Shown here piece by piece: positions 44,555-53,287 of a stretch of DNA of 64,000 nt. The stretch comes from JAUUSJ01 sp964439395. Its GTDB lineage: Bacteria; Bacillota; Clostridia; Lachnospirales; Lachnospiraceae. The stretch spans positions 234,620 to 298,619 of the forward strand of contig CAYTNV010000001.1 in assembly GCA_964439395.1 (NCBI GenBank), given 5' to 3'. Under the pieces are notes generated by a model, which searched no databases, had not been told where the DNA came from, and saw only the letters and a program-made list of their open reading frames with translations. Position 1 is the stretch's first letter. Every line of letters starts with the position of its first letter. The position numbers were made by a program, and so were the translations under genes.

Positions 44555-46177
44555 TTGAAAATTATAAGTAATGGAATGAAGATTAAGAAAAAGGAAATAG
44601 TATATTTCTGCTTGCTAATATTTAGTATTTTTATCATATATAATACATTTCAGGTGGCTTTTGCGGATGTAATGTTTATCAAAGAGAAAAAAGAAATAAA
44701 TGTGTTTTTATTGCCTTTCAATAATTATGTGTATTTGTTTACAGGTTTAATATTAACTGGATTTACAATATATTTATATATGAATTTAAATTCGTATCAA
44801 GTGGAAAAATTATTTGTAGCATATATTACTATTGTCAGCATGGAAATTTGTCTAATAGCAGTAACAAATTGTAAATATGAAAAAAGCAATATATTAATTG
44901 GAGTATTGGCTTTTTTTAGTAATATTATATTATTTTCTCTGATAGGTTATCTTACACAAGTTTTTCAGATATTTTATTTTAAGTGGATGATGAAGATATA
45001 TTATTTGATAATATTATGTATAGGTATGTATTATTTAATATATGCTATTTCTAGTAACAACATAATAAGTCAGAGGTATCATGAGGTTATTATAGCGGAT
45101 TATATTATTACGATTTTTATGATTATTTTGGTCTTATTGTTTGGATATAGAAAGTCTAATATTTATTCAAAAAAACAAATTAAATTTTTATTAATAGGCT
45201 TAATATTAGGTATTATAATATTTATTATTGCTCAATTGTCACCGTTGATTGCAGTTATAAAGTATATGGAGAGAGATGTTGGAATATATGAAAGTTATAA
45301 CCCTGTTATTCAGATGGAAGATACAGGGAATCAATATCCAATCATGATATTTTCGGGAGTAATTATTGCTATTATTTATATTTTGATAAAAAGGGAGTAT
45401 TTGATATTCGATAATATTAAAGAATTGTGGTGCTATATAATAAGTATTGTATATCTCGTATTAACTAATACATATTTTTATTTCGTTTTATCAGATGATA
45501 AGAAGGATTTTATTTCAATTAATATGATATTAATAATTCCTTTGTTTCTTTATAATCATCAAGTATGCAAAAAAGGTAATAATTTGTACGATAATAATAT
45601 GATTGGAATCTTAGAGGAGGAGAGACAGAAATTATCTATGTTTCTTCATGATGAAGTTTTACAGAGCTTGATTGCTTTATCGCATATGGAAAAGGATAAG
45701 GATATAAATGAAAAATTAGTTTCTGTAATAGGGGAAATACGTGATATAAGTCATGAGCTTTATCCTATGATAGTAGAGGATTTAGGAGTAGAAGAAGCAT
45801 TGCGGATATTTGTAAGTGATATAAATAATGATTATAATGTTGAAGTGAAATATAGTTATGAATATCCGAAAGGAATATTGCCAAAAGATTTTTCTTTAGT
45901 TATCTATCGTACAGTGAGAGAATTAGTTACAAATGCAATTAAACATTCTGGATGTATTAAGATTGAAATTAAAATTTTGGAATATTCTGAGGGTATTCAA
46001 TGTATAGTTACTGATGATGGAAAAGGTTTTCCAAAGTTGGAAAGTGATAAATTATTAAAGAACCAACATATGGGACTTTATACTATTAGAAAACAAATTA
46101 CAAATTTAAATGGGAATATAAGACTTATTACTGATAAGACAGGAAGTAGGTTTATGATTTATATTCCGTTGAGGTGA
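44555..46177 (+). CDS. ComP-like polytopic sensor histidine kinase
   Basis: A 540-residue protein with about eight membrane segments in the first 330 residues, then a HisKA_3-type dimerisation helix with the phospho-acceptor in SMFLHDEVLQSLIAL and a GHKL ATPase with RTVRELVTNAIKHS and DDGKGF. This layout (polytopic sensor plus NarL-family kinase core) is that of ComP, which senses a peptide pheromone. TTG 44555 is the likely start, with AAAGGTGG 12 bases upstream; ATG 44576 is an alternative. It is followed after four bases by its response regulator and then by a short peptide gene, so a peptide ligand is plausible. Confidence 0.85.
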   Translation: MKIISNGMKIKKKEIVYFCLLIFSIFIIYNTFQVAFADVMFIKEKKEINVFLLPFNNYVYLFTGLILTGFTIYLYMNLNSYQVEKLFVAYITIVSMEICLIAVTNCKYEKSNILIGVLAFFSNIILFSLIGYLTQVFQIFYFKWMMKIYYLIILCIGMYYLIYAISSNNIISQRYHEVIIADYIITIFMIILVLLFGYRKSNIYSKKQIKFLLIGLILGIIIFIIAQLSPLIAVIKYMERDVGIYESYNPVIQMEDTGNQYPIMIFSGVIIAIIYILIKREYLIFDNIKELWCYIISIVYLVLTNTYFYFVLSDDKKDFISINMILIIPLFLYNHQVCKKGNNLYDNNMIGILEEERQKLSMFLHDEVLQSLIALSHMEKDKDINEKLVSVIGEIRDISHELYPMIVEDLGVEEALRIFVSDINNDYNVEVKYSYEYPKGILPKDFSLVIYRTVRELVTNAIKHSGCIKIEIKILEYSEGIQCIVTDDGKGFPKLESDKLLKNQHMGLYTIRKQITNLNGNIRLITDKTGSRFMIYIPLR

Positions 46178-46181
46178 GGAT

Positions 46182-46769
46182 ATGGATGATATAATGATTA
46201 TAATTGTAGATGACCATAAAATGATTGCATCGGGTATAGCTGCGCAGTTGGACAAAGAGGAGGGAATAACAGTTGTAGAAGTTATTACGAATCCAGAAAA
46301 TCTTATGGATAAAATTAAGGAATATAAAATAGATGTGATTTTAATGGATATTCGGATGGGTCAGTATAATGGGATAGAGCTCGCGAAAGAGATAAAAAAG
46401 GAAAATGCAAATATAAAGATTATCTTAATGTCTGGCTATAATATCAGTCAGATAGCTAGGAATAGTGTTGCAGATGCTTTTACTTCTAAGGAGGAAAGTA
46501 TTGCATCATTGGTACAGACAATAAAAAAGGTATGTATTGATCAGGCAAATGTTTTTCCTATATGTAAGGAGGAAGTAAAACTTACAAATGCGGAGATTAA
46601 AGTATTGAGGTTGATTAGCCAGGATATGACAAGAAAAGAAATTGCAGCCAAACTTTATATTTCAGAAAAAACGGTAACAAATCATATTTCGTCTATATTA
46701 GATAAGTTGCAAGCTAGGTCGAGGATTGGGGCTATTATGAAGGGGATTGAGTTGGGGCTTATCGATTAA
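46182..46769 (+). CDS. LuxR/NarL-type response regulator
   Basis: A 195-residue regulator: receiver domain with the acidic pair in IIIVDDHKMI and phospho-acceptor Asp in VILMDIRMGQYNG, then a LuxR-type helix-turn-helix (LTNAEIKVLRLISQDMTRKEIAAKLYISEKTVTNHI). Slightly shorter than usual because the interdomain linker is brief. The partner is the kinase encoded upstream. The likely target is the peptide and transport genes just downstream, which begin behind a terminator and their own promoter. Confidence 0.92.
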   Translation: MDDIMIIIVDDHKMIASGIAAQLDKEEGITVVEVITNPENLMDKIKEYKIDVILMDIRMGQYNGIELAKEIKKENANIKIILMSGYNISQIARNSVADAFTSKEESIASLVQTIKKVCIDQANVFPICKEEVKLTNAEIKVLRLISQDMTRKEIAAKLYISEKTVTNHISSILDKLQARSRIGAIMKGIELGLID

Positions 46770-46790
46770 AGATGAGAAAATATAGAATGT

Positions 46791-46833
46791 CAATAGGACT
46801 TTTGGGTAATATTTTTGCTCGGAGGTCCTATTG
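46791..46833 (+). terminator. Terminator after the two-component genes
   Basis: CAATAGGAC pairs with GTCCTATTG, followed by TTATTTT. It separates the kinase/regulator message from the peptide operon. Confidence 0.75.
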
Positions 46834-46859
46834 TTATTTTAGAATAATATTGGCATAAT
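46831..46859 (+). promoter_or_regulatory. Candidate promoter of the peptide operon
   Basis: TTGTTA at 46831, a 17-base spacer, then CATAAT at 46854. A small hairpin (ATCGGA...TCCGAT, 46867-46893) lies in the resulting leader. Confidence 0.5.
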
Positions 46860-46925
46860 ATGAAACATCGGAGGGGCAATAAAACCATCCGATATCATAC
46901 ATAATGTAAAAAGGAGGAAGATGAA

Positions 46926-47027
46926 ATGCTATTTAAGTCAACAGCTGGAAAGCGTGCTTGTATCATTATTGGACGTAAGAAATGTGCTGGTATTGGATAC
47001 AAGAATAAAAAAGGTATAAGAATTTAA
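46926..47027 (+). CDS. Candidate RiPP precursor, cationic two-cysteine peptide
   Basis: A 33-residue peptide with a strong AGGAGG-type site eight bases before ATG 46926. It reads MLFKSTAGKRACIIIGRKKC followed by AGIGYKNKKGIRI: two Cys seven residues apart, a high proportion of Lys/Arg and Gly. An overlapping ATG at 46921 gives a different 32-residue frame but is only three bases from the ribosome site. The gene lies between a two-component pair and a cluster of ABC transporters with a SPASM radical SAM enzyme, where RiPP precursors are normally found. There is no obvious GG leader, so the whole peptide may be modified or may act as signal. Function inferred from context only. Confidence 0.5.
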   Translation: MLFKSTAGKRACIIIGRKKCAGIGYKNKKGIRI

Positions 47028-47041
47028 CACAGATAAGGTAG

Positions 47042-47131
47042 GAGCTGTTGCAAAATGAAATAAAAAAGATATTGAGATTTTAAAATAATTTAAAGGATAT
47101 CTTATTTAGAATTTCTATTTTACAACAGTTC
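47042..47131. repeat. 90-base imperfect inverted repeat between peptide and ABC genes
   Basis: GAGCTGTTGCAAAATGAAAT at 47042 and ATTTCTATTTTACAACAGTTC at 47111 are near-perfect inverted copies with further inner pairing (AAAAAAGATAT with ATATCTTATTT). The end sequence resembles terminal repeats of some insertion sequences, so this may be a small non-autonomous element (MITE). It could also work as an attenuator between the peptide gene and the ABC genes. Confidence 0.65.
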
Positions 47132-47160
47132 TTAGCTTAAAAGAAGGGAGTGCTTGAGGT

Positions 47161-48006
47161 ATGGATAGACAAAAAATATTGGATGTCTGCAACTTGACCA
47201 AAAGTTATGGTAATTTTGTTGCGTTAAAAAACATTTCATTTTCTGTGGAAGAGGGAGTAATTGTTGGTCTTTTAGGGAAAAATGGTGCAGGAAAAACAAC
47301 TTTAATGAAAACAATACTTGGGTTGTTATGCAATTATGATGGTCAAATAAAATTTGAAGGCAAACTTATTGATCATAGAGAAGCAAAAACTATGAGAAAA
47401 ATTAGTTCGCTGGTTGATGTTAAATTTTATGAAGATATGACTGCATATGAAAATTTAAATTATTTACTGATGGCAGATCAGGGATTAAAGAAAATGAATA
47501 GGAAGAAGAGAATAATTGAACTTTTAGAGATGGTTGGTTTGGAAAATAATATAAATGATAAAGTTAAGTCATTTTCTTTTGGAATGAAACAAAGGCTGGC
47601 TTTGGCACAAACTTTTTTACATGATGCTAAGCTGATTATATTGGATGAGCCATTTGTGGGTCTAGATCCTGTTGGGATAGAATTTATGAAAAATATGCTT
47701 AGAGATATGAGAAAAGAAAAAAATGTTACAATTATATTTTCTAGTCATCAGTTAGAAGAAGTAAGTGATCTTGCAGATGAAATAATTGCAATTTTTGATG
47801 GTACTGTTAAATATACAGGAACTCTGGAGGAGTTGCAAAATGCTAATAGGAAGTATATTATTTGGTTTTGCGGTAAAGAGAAAGAGGTGATTATACCTTA
47901 TGATTCCAAAGCATTGCAGGAAACTATTCATGAATATTTAAGTAAAGGTATTGAGGTATCAAAGATTGAAATATCAGAAAATGCATTATATCAACTTTTT
48001 GTATAG
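47161..48006 (+). CDS. ABC ATPase, bacitracin/lantibiotic-resistance type
   Basis: A 281-residue ATPase: Walker A GKNGAGKTT, signature SFGMKQRLAL, Walker B LIILDEPFVGLD, then a C-terminal tail of about 70 residues. This is the single-domain type that pairs with ABC-2-like permeases in peptide immunity or export (BcrA/NisF class). The permease follows after eight bases. In this setting it probably protects against, or exports, the modified peptide. Start ATG 47161 follows AAGAAGGGAG. Confidence 0.85.
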   Translation: MDRQKILDVCNLTKSYGNFVALKNISFSVEEGVIVGLLGKNGAGKTTLMKTILGLLCNYDGQIKFEGKLIDHREAKTMRKISSLVDVKFYEDMTAYENLNYLLMADQGLKKMNRKKRIIELLEMVGLENNINDKVKSFSFGMKQRLALAQTFLHDAKLIILDEPFVGLDPVGIEFMKNMLRDMRKEKNVTIIFSSHQLEEVSDLADEIIAIFDGTVKYTGTLEELQNANRKYIIWFCGKEKEVIIPYDSKALQETIHEYLSKGIEVSKIEISENALYQLFV

Positions 48007-48014
48007 GAGGATAT

Positions 48015-48755
48015 ATGGTTGGAGAATTATATAAAATGTTTCATAAAAAGTATTGTATTGCATTAATGTTCTTACTGTTGATTCCAATTTTATTTGGTTT
48101 AGGATACTTCTTTAATTTGTCTTATATAATAGATAACGAGGAAAATATGAGTAGTATGCTTGGATACTGTTTTGAAATGCAGGTTGATATAAAATATTTG
48201 TATTTTTTTGTTGTTATTTTTTTGGCATGTGATATGTTTTCAGCAGAGATTGAAGAAGGACAAATTAGAACATTACTTGTGTATACTGCATCTAGAAAGA
48301 AAGTTTTTTTACAAAAATATGGGGCATTATGTTTTTTATTATCTATTTTTCATATGTTGTTCTGGATATTTAATGCAGGAATATATTGGGTATGCAATAT
48401 TAAAAATGATAAGCCAATTGTATTTATAGATAATCCCATGCCAACATATATAGGAATGTTTTTAGGATACTTAGAAGCATTTTTCGTTTGGATTTCTGTT
48501 GCTTTTTTTATTGGTATTTTCTTTAGAAAGATATATTCGATGGTATTTGTATATTTTATTTGGTTTGCTTGTAGATATATAAATGAGTTGATTGGTCTGA
48601 AAAATGTTTCCACTGAATTTATGGCGGATTATTTTGGAAAAAGTATGAGGAATATGGTTTATCAAGATATATTATGTTATATGATTAATCTGTTTTTATG
48701 TATAGGGATTATTTGTATTTCATTATATTTGTTTGAGAGAAAAGATATTAGTTAA
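48015..48755 (+). CDS. ABC-2-type permease, peptide immunity/export
   Basis: A 246-residue protein with six hydrophobic segments and the sequence EIEEGQIRTLLVYTASRKKVF after the second, a motif shared with the later permease of this locus (KEKEEGQMKFILLQICSRKKVF). It pairs with the ATPase upstream. Start ATG 48015 follows AGGAGGATAT. After it come 207 bases with no gene. Confidence 0.82.
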   Translation: MVGELYKMFHKKYCIALMFLLLIPILFGLGYFFNLSYIIDNEENMSSMLGYCFEMQVDIKYLYFFVVIFLACDMFSAEIEEGQIRTLLVYTASRKKVFLQKYGALCFLLSIFHMLFWIFNAGIYWVCNIKNDKPIVFIDNPMPTYIGMFLGYLEAFFVWISVAFFIGIFFRKIYSMVFVYFIWFACRYINELIGLKNVSTEFMADYFGKSMRNMVYQDILCYMINLFLCIGIICISLYLFERKDIS

Positions 48756-48962
48756 TCATAGCTTATAAGAATATAAAGGAGTTTTATATAGTGATATTGA
48801 GAAAATAGGGTATTTGTATATTAATAGTAAAATGAAATAGTATAATTTTAATATTAATGCTGAGATACTTTAATAATAGGGATATTGTAATATGAAAAAT
48901 AATCAATTTTATTATTGTTTATGTTGTAAGCATTGGAATAATAGAAAGGAAATTAAGTTAAA

Positions 48963-49124
48963 ATGGAATATTTTTTTAATAATAATATAAAACTAATGAA
49001 AATTCAATCGATTTGGATGTTGTTAAACTTTGATAATCAGGCAGTAATTGGATTAGATGATCAAGGAGTACAATTTTGGAAAAATATTAAAAACGGGAAG
49101 TTAGATGAACAGGAGCTTTCTTAA
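48963..49124 (+). CDS. PqqD-like RiPP recognition element, N-terminal fragment
   Basis: A 53-residue frame reading IWMLLNFDNQAVIGLDDQGV, then FWKNIKNGKLDEQEL: the beta-hairpin and first helix of PqqD-like recognition elements, which bind precursor leader peptides. It ends at a TAA inside the start of the radical SAM gene, and the first residues of that gene (NNKELYESLFELGFLF) look like the missing last helices. Removing one T from the CTTT run near 49116 would join both into one protein, a radical SAM enzyme with N-terminal recognition element. Either a frameshift or a split-gene arrangement. Confidence 0.6.
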   Translation: MEYFFNNNIKLMKIQSIWMLLNFDNQAVIGLDDQGVQFWKNIKNGKLDEQELS

Positions 49125-50211
49125 TAATAAAGAACTTTATGAATCATTGTTTGAATTGGGATTTCTATTTTCAGAAGAGAAAAGGAAAAAAACAGGATTA
49201 AGAATTTCATCTGCGTATGTGCATCTTTTAAACCGCTGTAATTTGAATTGTTTGGGTTGTTATTCTATGAATGATGGAAGAAATTGTGAGGAAGATGCTT
49301 CAACAGATAAGTGGAAGTTGGCATTTGATAGATTAGCACGAGTAGGTGCAAAGAGCATTGTGATTTCAGGAGGGGAACCTTTGCTACGAAAAGATATAGT
49401 GGAACTAGTTCAGCATGCAAAACGGAATGCTAAAATAGAGAATATCGCATTAATTACAAATGGAACAGTTAAATTTTCATTTGAGCAGTTAAAAGGATAT
49501 GTTGATACAATAGCAATTTCTGTTGACGGATATAACAAAAAACCTCCTACTTTCATTAGAAATGAAGGTATATTTGATAAAATTATAAGCAATGTGAGCA
49601 AGATTAAGGATACAGGGATTGAAGTAAGTATACTTCCTACTCTACATATGAAAAATTATAATGCTATGAAACTATATGATGAATTAGCAGAAAAACTACA
49701 GGTAGCTATTAGTTTTAGTATATTATCTGTTCCTTGTAATGAAGTATTTTCGGACTATATATTAAATGATGAAGCTCTTGAAAGAATTGCAGAAGACATA
49801 TTTAGTCTTAATGTCGAAGTTCAAGATATGAAAACGGCGGGAGAAGGATTGTGTGCAATGAAGTCATGTGGATTGGGGCAGAATATGATAAGCATTGACT
49901 CTAAAGGAAATATCTATCCTTGTCATATGTTACATAATGATAAGTTTTTGCTTGGAAATATATTTGAAAATTCATTAGAATTAAACAATCTTAATACAGA
50001 GATATTGGTACAGTGTGTACAGGCAAATGTTGATAATATTACAGAATGTAAATTATGCGAGTATAAGTATTTATGTGGTGGAGGATGTCGTGCAAGAGCG
50101 TATCTAAAAAATAAAGACTTATTTGCGAAGGATAGTTATTGTAGATTATTTGAACATTTTCATGAAATTGAAATGGATACAATACAAAAGGGAATAAGAG
50201 ATGCAGAATAA
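49105..50211 (+). CDS. SPASM-domain radical SAM peptide maturase
   Basis: A 368-residue enzyme. The radical SAM cluster motif CNLNCLGC is near residue 47 (CX3CX2C), followed by the SAM-binding GGEPLLR. The C-terminal SPASM domain has Cys in CGLGQNMISIDSKGNIYPCH and CKLCEYKYLCGGGCRARAY, then a final Cys, enough for two auxiliary 4Fe-4S clusters. Such enzymes install thioether or C-C cross-links in ribosomal peptides. The first 30 residues resemble the end of a PqqD-like domain, suggesting the true protein begins at 48963 in another frame. It overlaps the exporter gene by 11 bases. Confidence 0.9.
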   Translation: MNRSFLNNKELYESLFELGFLFSEEKRKKTGLRISSAYVHLLNRCNLNCLGCYSMNDGRNCEEDASTDKWKLAFDRLARVGAKSIVISGGEPLLRKDIVELVQHAKRNAKIENIALITNGTVKFSFEQLKGYVDTIAISVDGYNKKPPTFIRNEGIFDKIISNVSKIKDTGIEVSILPTLHMKNYNAMKLYDELAEKLQVAISFSILSVPCNEVFSDYILNDEALERIAEDIFSLNVEVQDMKTAGEGLCAMKSCGLGQNMISIDSKGNIYPCHMLHNDKFLLGNIFENSLELNNLNTEILVQCVQANVDNITECKLCEYKYLCGGGCRARAYLKNKDLFAKDSYCRLFEHFHEIEMDTIQKGIRDAE

Positions 50212-51905
50212 ACGAGTATTTAAGATAGCAACAGAGAGTTTATCTACCAATAGAATAGTGTTTTTGGTATTAATGATATTTAAAATAATTTCTGTAGGAA
50301 TGGGAATCATTGTTCCTTATTTGGTTGGAGAGGTCATTGATCATCTTGAGACAATTAGTATACAGAAAATAGCTATTCTTATAGTTTTATCTGCTATATC
50401 GCTTATTATTGAGAGTACAGTTACCTATAGATTTGCATTATTAGGGCAGAAGGCAGCTATTCATGTTAGAAAATGTTTATGGAATAAAATATTGAACTTG
50501 GAACCGAAGTATTATGACAGAGTACATTCTGGGGAATTAAGTAGTAGAATTATTAATGATACATTATCTTTGTCTGATTTCTTAACAAGCATTCTTCCTG
50601 ACTTTTATGCCAGTGTTTTAACATTGATATTGATGATAATAATATTACTTTCTCTTGATGTATGGCTTGGAATAGTATTCTGTATGGTTTTTCCAATAAT
50701 TATTTTAGTAATGCTTTTAGTTTCCAATAAAGTTAGAAATTTAGCTATTATTCAACAAGAAATTTATGCAAAGCTTAATGAGATATTTACAGAAACTTTA
50801 GAACATATTAAATTTGTTAAGGCATATAATGCTGAGAAAAGTGAAGAAAAAAATTGCAGGAAAAATGTATGAATGGTTTCAAAATTCAAAGAAGTATAAT
50901 TTTGTGCAGGCTATCTTATCACCAGTAATGGGTGGGGTGACATCGATTGCATTGTTTTTTGTGTGTGGAATTGGAGCATATAGAGTTCAAATGGGATTTA
51001 TTACTGGAGGAACAATTGTTATTTTTGCTTTATATTTGGTTAATGCAATTGAACCAGTGGAGGCAATTGGAAATTTTTTTATGGAATATAAAGAATTGCA
51101 AGGAGCTCTGTATAAAGTAAATGAGATTTTTGATGCTGATTCAGAAAAAACAGATGGCACGATTATAAATAATGAAACTAAAAAATTAGTTTTGAAAAAT
51201 GTGAAATTTGATTATGGAAACCAGGAAATTTTAAAGGATATTTCGTTTGTGGTAAATAAAGGTGAAAAAGTAGCAATAGTAGGGGAAAGTGGTGCTGGAA
51301 AAACAACATTATTTTCATTAATTGAGAGATTTTATACTGTGCAAGAAGGAGAAATTATGTGGGGAAATCATTCTATTTATTCCTTTCAATTAAATAAATG
51401 GCGCAGTAAAATTGGCTATGTTTTTCAAGACAAGATGATTGTTTCAGGTACAATCAAAGAGAATATATTATACGGAATGGATAAAGATATTCGAACAGAA
51501 GAATTAATTGAGGCAGCTCAAAAAGCAAATATATATGATTTTATTAAGAATCAGAAAGATGGATTCGATACTTATGTGGGTGAGAAAGGTGAACTACTTT
51601 CTGGAGGACAAAATCAAAGGATAGCTATAGCGCGAATGTTTTTAAAGAATCCAGAAATTTTGTTGTTGGATGAGATTACAGCAAATCTTGATGCAAAATC
51701 AGAACAGCAGATTTCAAAATCCCTTGAAGAACTTTATAAAGGGAGGATAACTTTGATTATAGCACATAGATTAAGGACAGTTATGGATGTAGACAGAATT
51801 TTGGTTTTAAAAAATGGTTATATTGTTGGTAATGGAAGTCATGAGGAATTGGTGGAAACAAATCAATATTATCAAAAAGTTATTAAATACGAATTAAAAA
51901 GGTAG
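50201..51905 (+). pseudogene. MsbA-type peptide exporter (TMD-ABC), frameshifted
   Basis: The first frame (ATG 50201 to stop 50872) encodes the first membrane half up to FVKAYNAEKSEE. The second frame (to 51905) continues at KIAGKMYEWFQNSKKYNF and carries the remaining helices and the ATPase with Walker A GESGAGKTT, signature LLSGGQNQR and Walker B ILLLDEITANLD. Together they form one standard half-transporter of about 568 residues. The break is in a run of seven A at 50847-50853; six A would restore the frame. No C39 leader-peptidase domain is present. Probably the exporter of the locus A peptide. Confidence 0.85.
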
Positions 51906-51914
51906 GGTGAGGTA

Positions 51915-52676
51915 ATGTCTTTTTGGTCGGCAATTAAGATGGAATGTTATAAATCCATTAATAGAGCATCAACAAAATTATTAGGATTATTTGTAGCATT
52001 GCCAGTTTTTTATGGTATTGGTAATATGAGAAATTCTCAAGCGGTAACAATTGAGGGAAGATTTTCTGCAATTACATTTGGTTCGATGTGTTGGGGATTA
52101 CTAGGATTGACTGGAATAACAAATATTTTGTTTGTTATTATGGTTGTCAATTATTTTGGCAAGGAGAAGGAAGAAGGACAGATGAAATTTATTCTGTTGC
52201 AGATATGTAGTCGGAAGAAGGTTTTTTTAGCAAAATGTATATCAATTATTTTTCTCATAGTATTTTCCTATGTTTTTATGTATATAGCATCTATTGTAGT
52301 ATATTATATATGTATATCTGGTTCTATACATGGTTCTAGTTTAATTGAGAGTGTGGATGACTTTTTGATGTGTTTTTCAACAGATTTTTTATACTTAATA
52401 CAATTGATAATGATTGTCAGCATACAGATTGTATTGTGTATGTATTATAAAAGTTCATTTAGTATGCTGTTTGGAATTGCATTATCTATGATATTTATTG
52501 TACTGCAATATGTACCTATAGTTAAATTTGCAGATCCTATGTATATTGTTGAATTATTTAATGATTCTCAGCTATCAACTATAGGAGTACTTATATATGG
52601 AATGGTATATTTAGGGATATGTGGTATTTTATTTTTATTTGCAGAAAGAAAATTTGAAAGAATTGAGATGAAATAA
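51915..52676 (+). CDS. ABC-2-type permease
   Basis: A 253-residue protein with six hydrophobic segments, homologous in its EKEEGQMKFILLQICSRKKVF loop to the permease at 48015. No separate ATPase follows; it probably works with the ATPase at 47161 as a second permease, as in three-component LanFEG immunity transporters. Start ATG 51915 follows GGGTGAGG, nine bases after the exporter stop. Confidence 0.78.
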   Translation: MSFWSAIKMECYKSINRASTKLLGLFVALPVFYGIGNMRNSQAVTIEGRFSAITFGSMCWGLLGLTGITNILFVIMVVNYFGKEKEEGQMKFILLQICSRKKVFLAKCISIIFLIVFSYVFMYIASIVVYYICISGSIHGSSLIESVDDFLMCFSTDFLYLIQLIMIVSIQIVLCMYYKSSFSMLFGIALSMIFIVLQYVPIVKFADPMYIVELFNDSQLSTIGVLIYGMVYLGICGILFLFAERKFERIEMK

Positions 52677-53276
52677 ATGGGGATCAGGGCAAAAGATATT
52701 ATTGATACCATAGCGTTAATTTGCATTCCAGCAATGATATTGTTTTTTTCCTTGTTATTGAGTTATCTGATATTTTTAAGAGTCGATATAGAGAATATAT
52801 ATGGGAAAGTTATAGGTATATATGGAGTGCCTATTATATTTAGTCTATGCTTTTTACCTATGAAGTTAACAGCAAGTTGTTTTAAGGAGGTTGGAATATG
52901 TCGTAATCGAAAAATTTATCAGGATATTATTGCAATTGTTGGAATGATGGTTATAGTAATACTATTTTTTTATGAAAATAATATAAATAAAATGGAAAGT
53001 GCCTATATATTACAATTCATTTTTGTGGGATTAGGCGAAGAAGTATTTTTTCGAGCAATTTTGTATCAGCAGTTTAAGCATTTGTGTAAATCAGAAAATA
53101 TTGCAATACTAATTGTAGCGGCTATTTTTGCATATTTGTTTCATTCAGATGGAGGAATAGTAGTATTATTGATTGTAAGAATGCCACTAAGTATAATTTT
53201 TTCATTGATATATATAAAAACGGATTCATTATCTATACCGATTATTTTGCATAGTTTATATGATATTTTAATTTAG
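52677..53276 (+). CDS. CPBP-family intramembrane metalloprotease
   Basis: A 199-residue membrane protein with about six helices. The Abi/CAAX-protease motif is visible: EEVFFR (EEXXXR) near residue 122 preceded by FVGLG, and a second conserved His in LFHSDGG and HSLYD. In peptide clusters such proteases process precursors or give self-immunity. It starts at ATG 52677, directly after the permease stop. No other protease is encoded in locus A. Confidence 0.82.
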   Translation: MGIRAKDIIDTIALICIPAMILFFSLLLSYLIFLRVDIENIYGKVIGIYGVPIIFSLCFLPMKLTASCFKEVGICRNRKIYQDIIAIVGMMVIVILFFYENNINKMESAYILQFIFVGLGEEVFFRAILYQQFKHLCKSENIAILIVAAIFAYLFHSDGGIVVLLIVRMPLSIIFSLIYIKTDSLSIPIILHSLYDILI

Positions 53277-53287
53277 GGAGGGTGATT

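Noticed and set aside
46921..47019. Alternative 32-residue peptide from ATG 46921
   Set aside because: The start is only three bases from the AGGAGG site; the overlapping frame at 46926 has ideal spacing and a more peptide-like composition.
48963..49124. Independent small protein gene
   Set aside because: As a stand-alone it is only half of a PqqD fold; the continuation in the next frame suggests one split protein. Kept as a fragment with moderate confidence.
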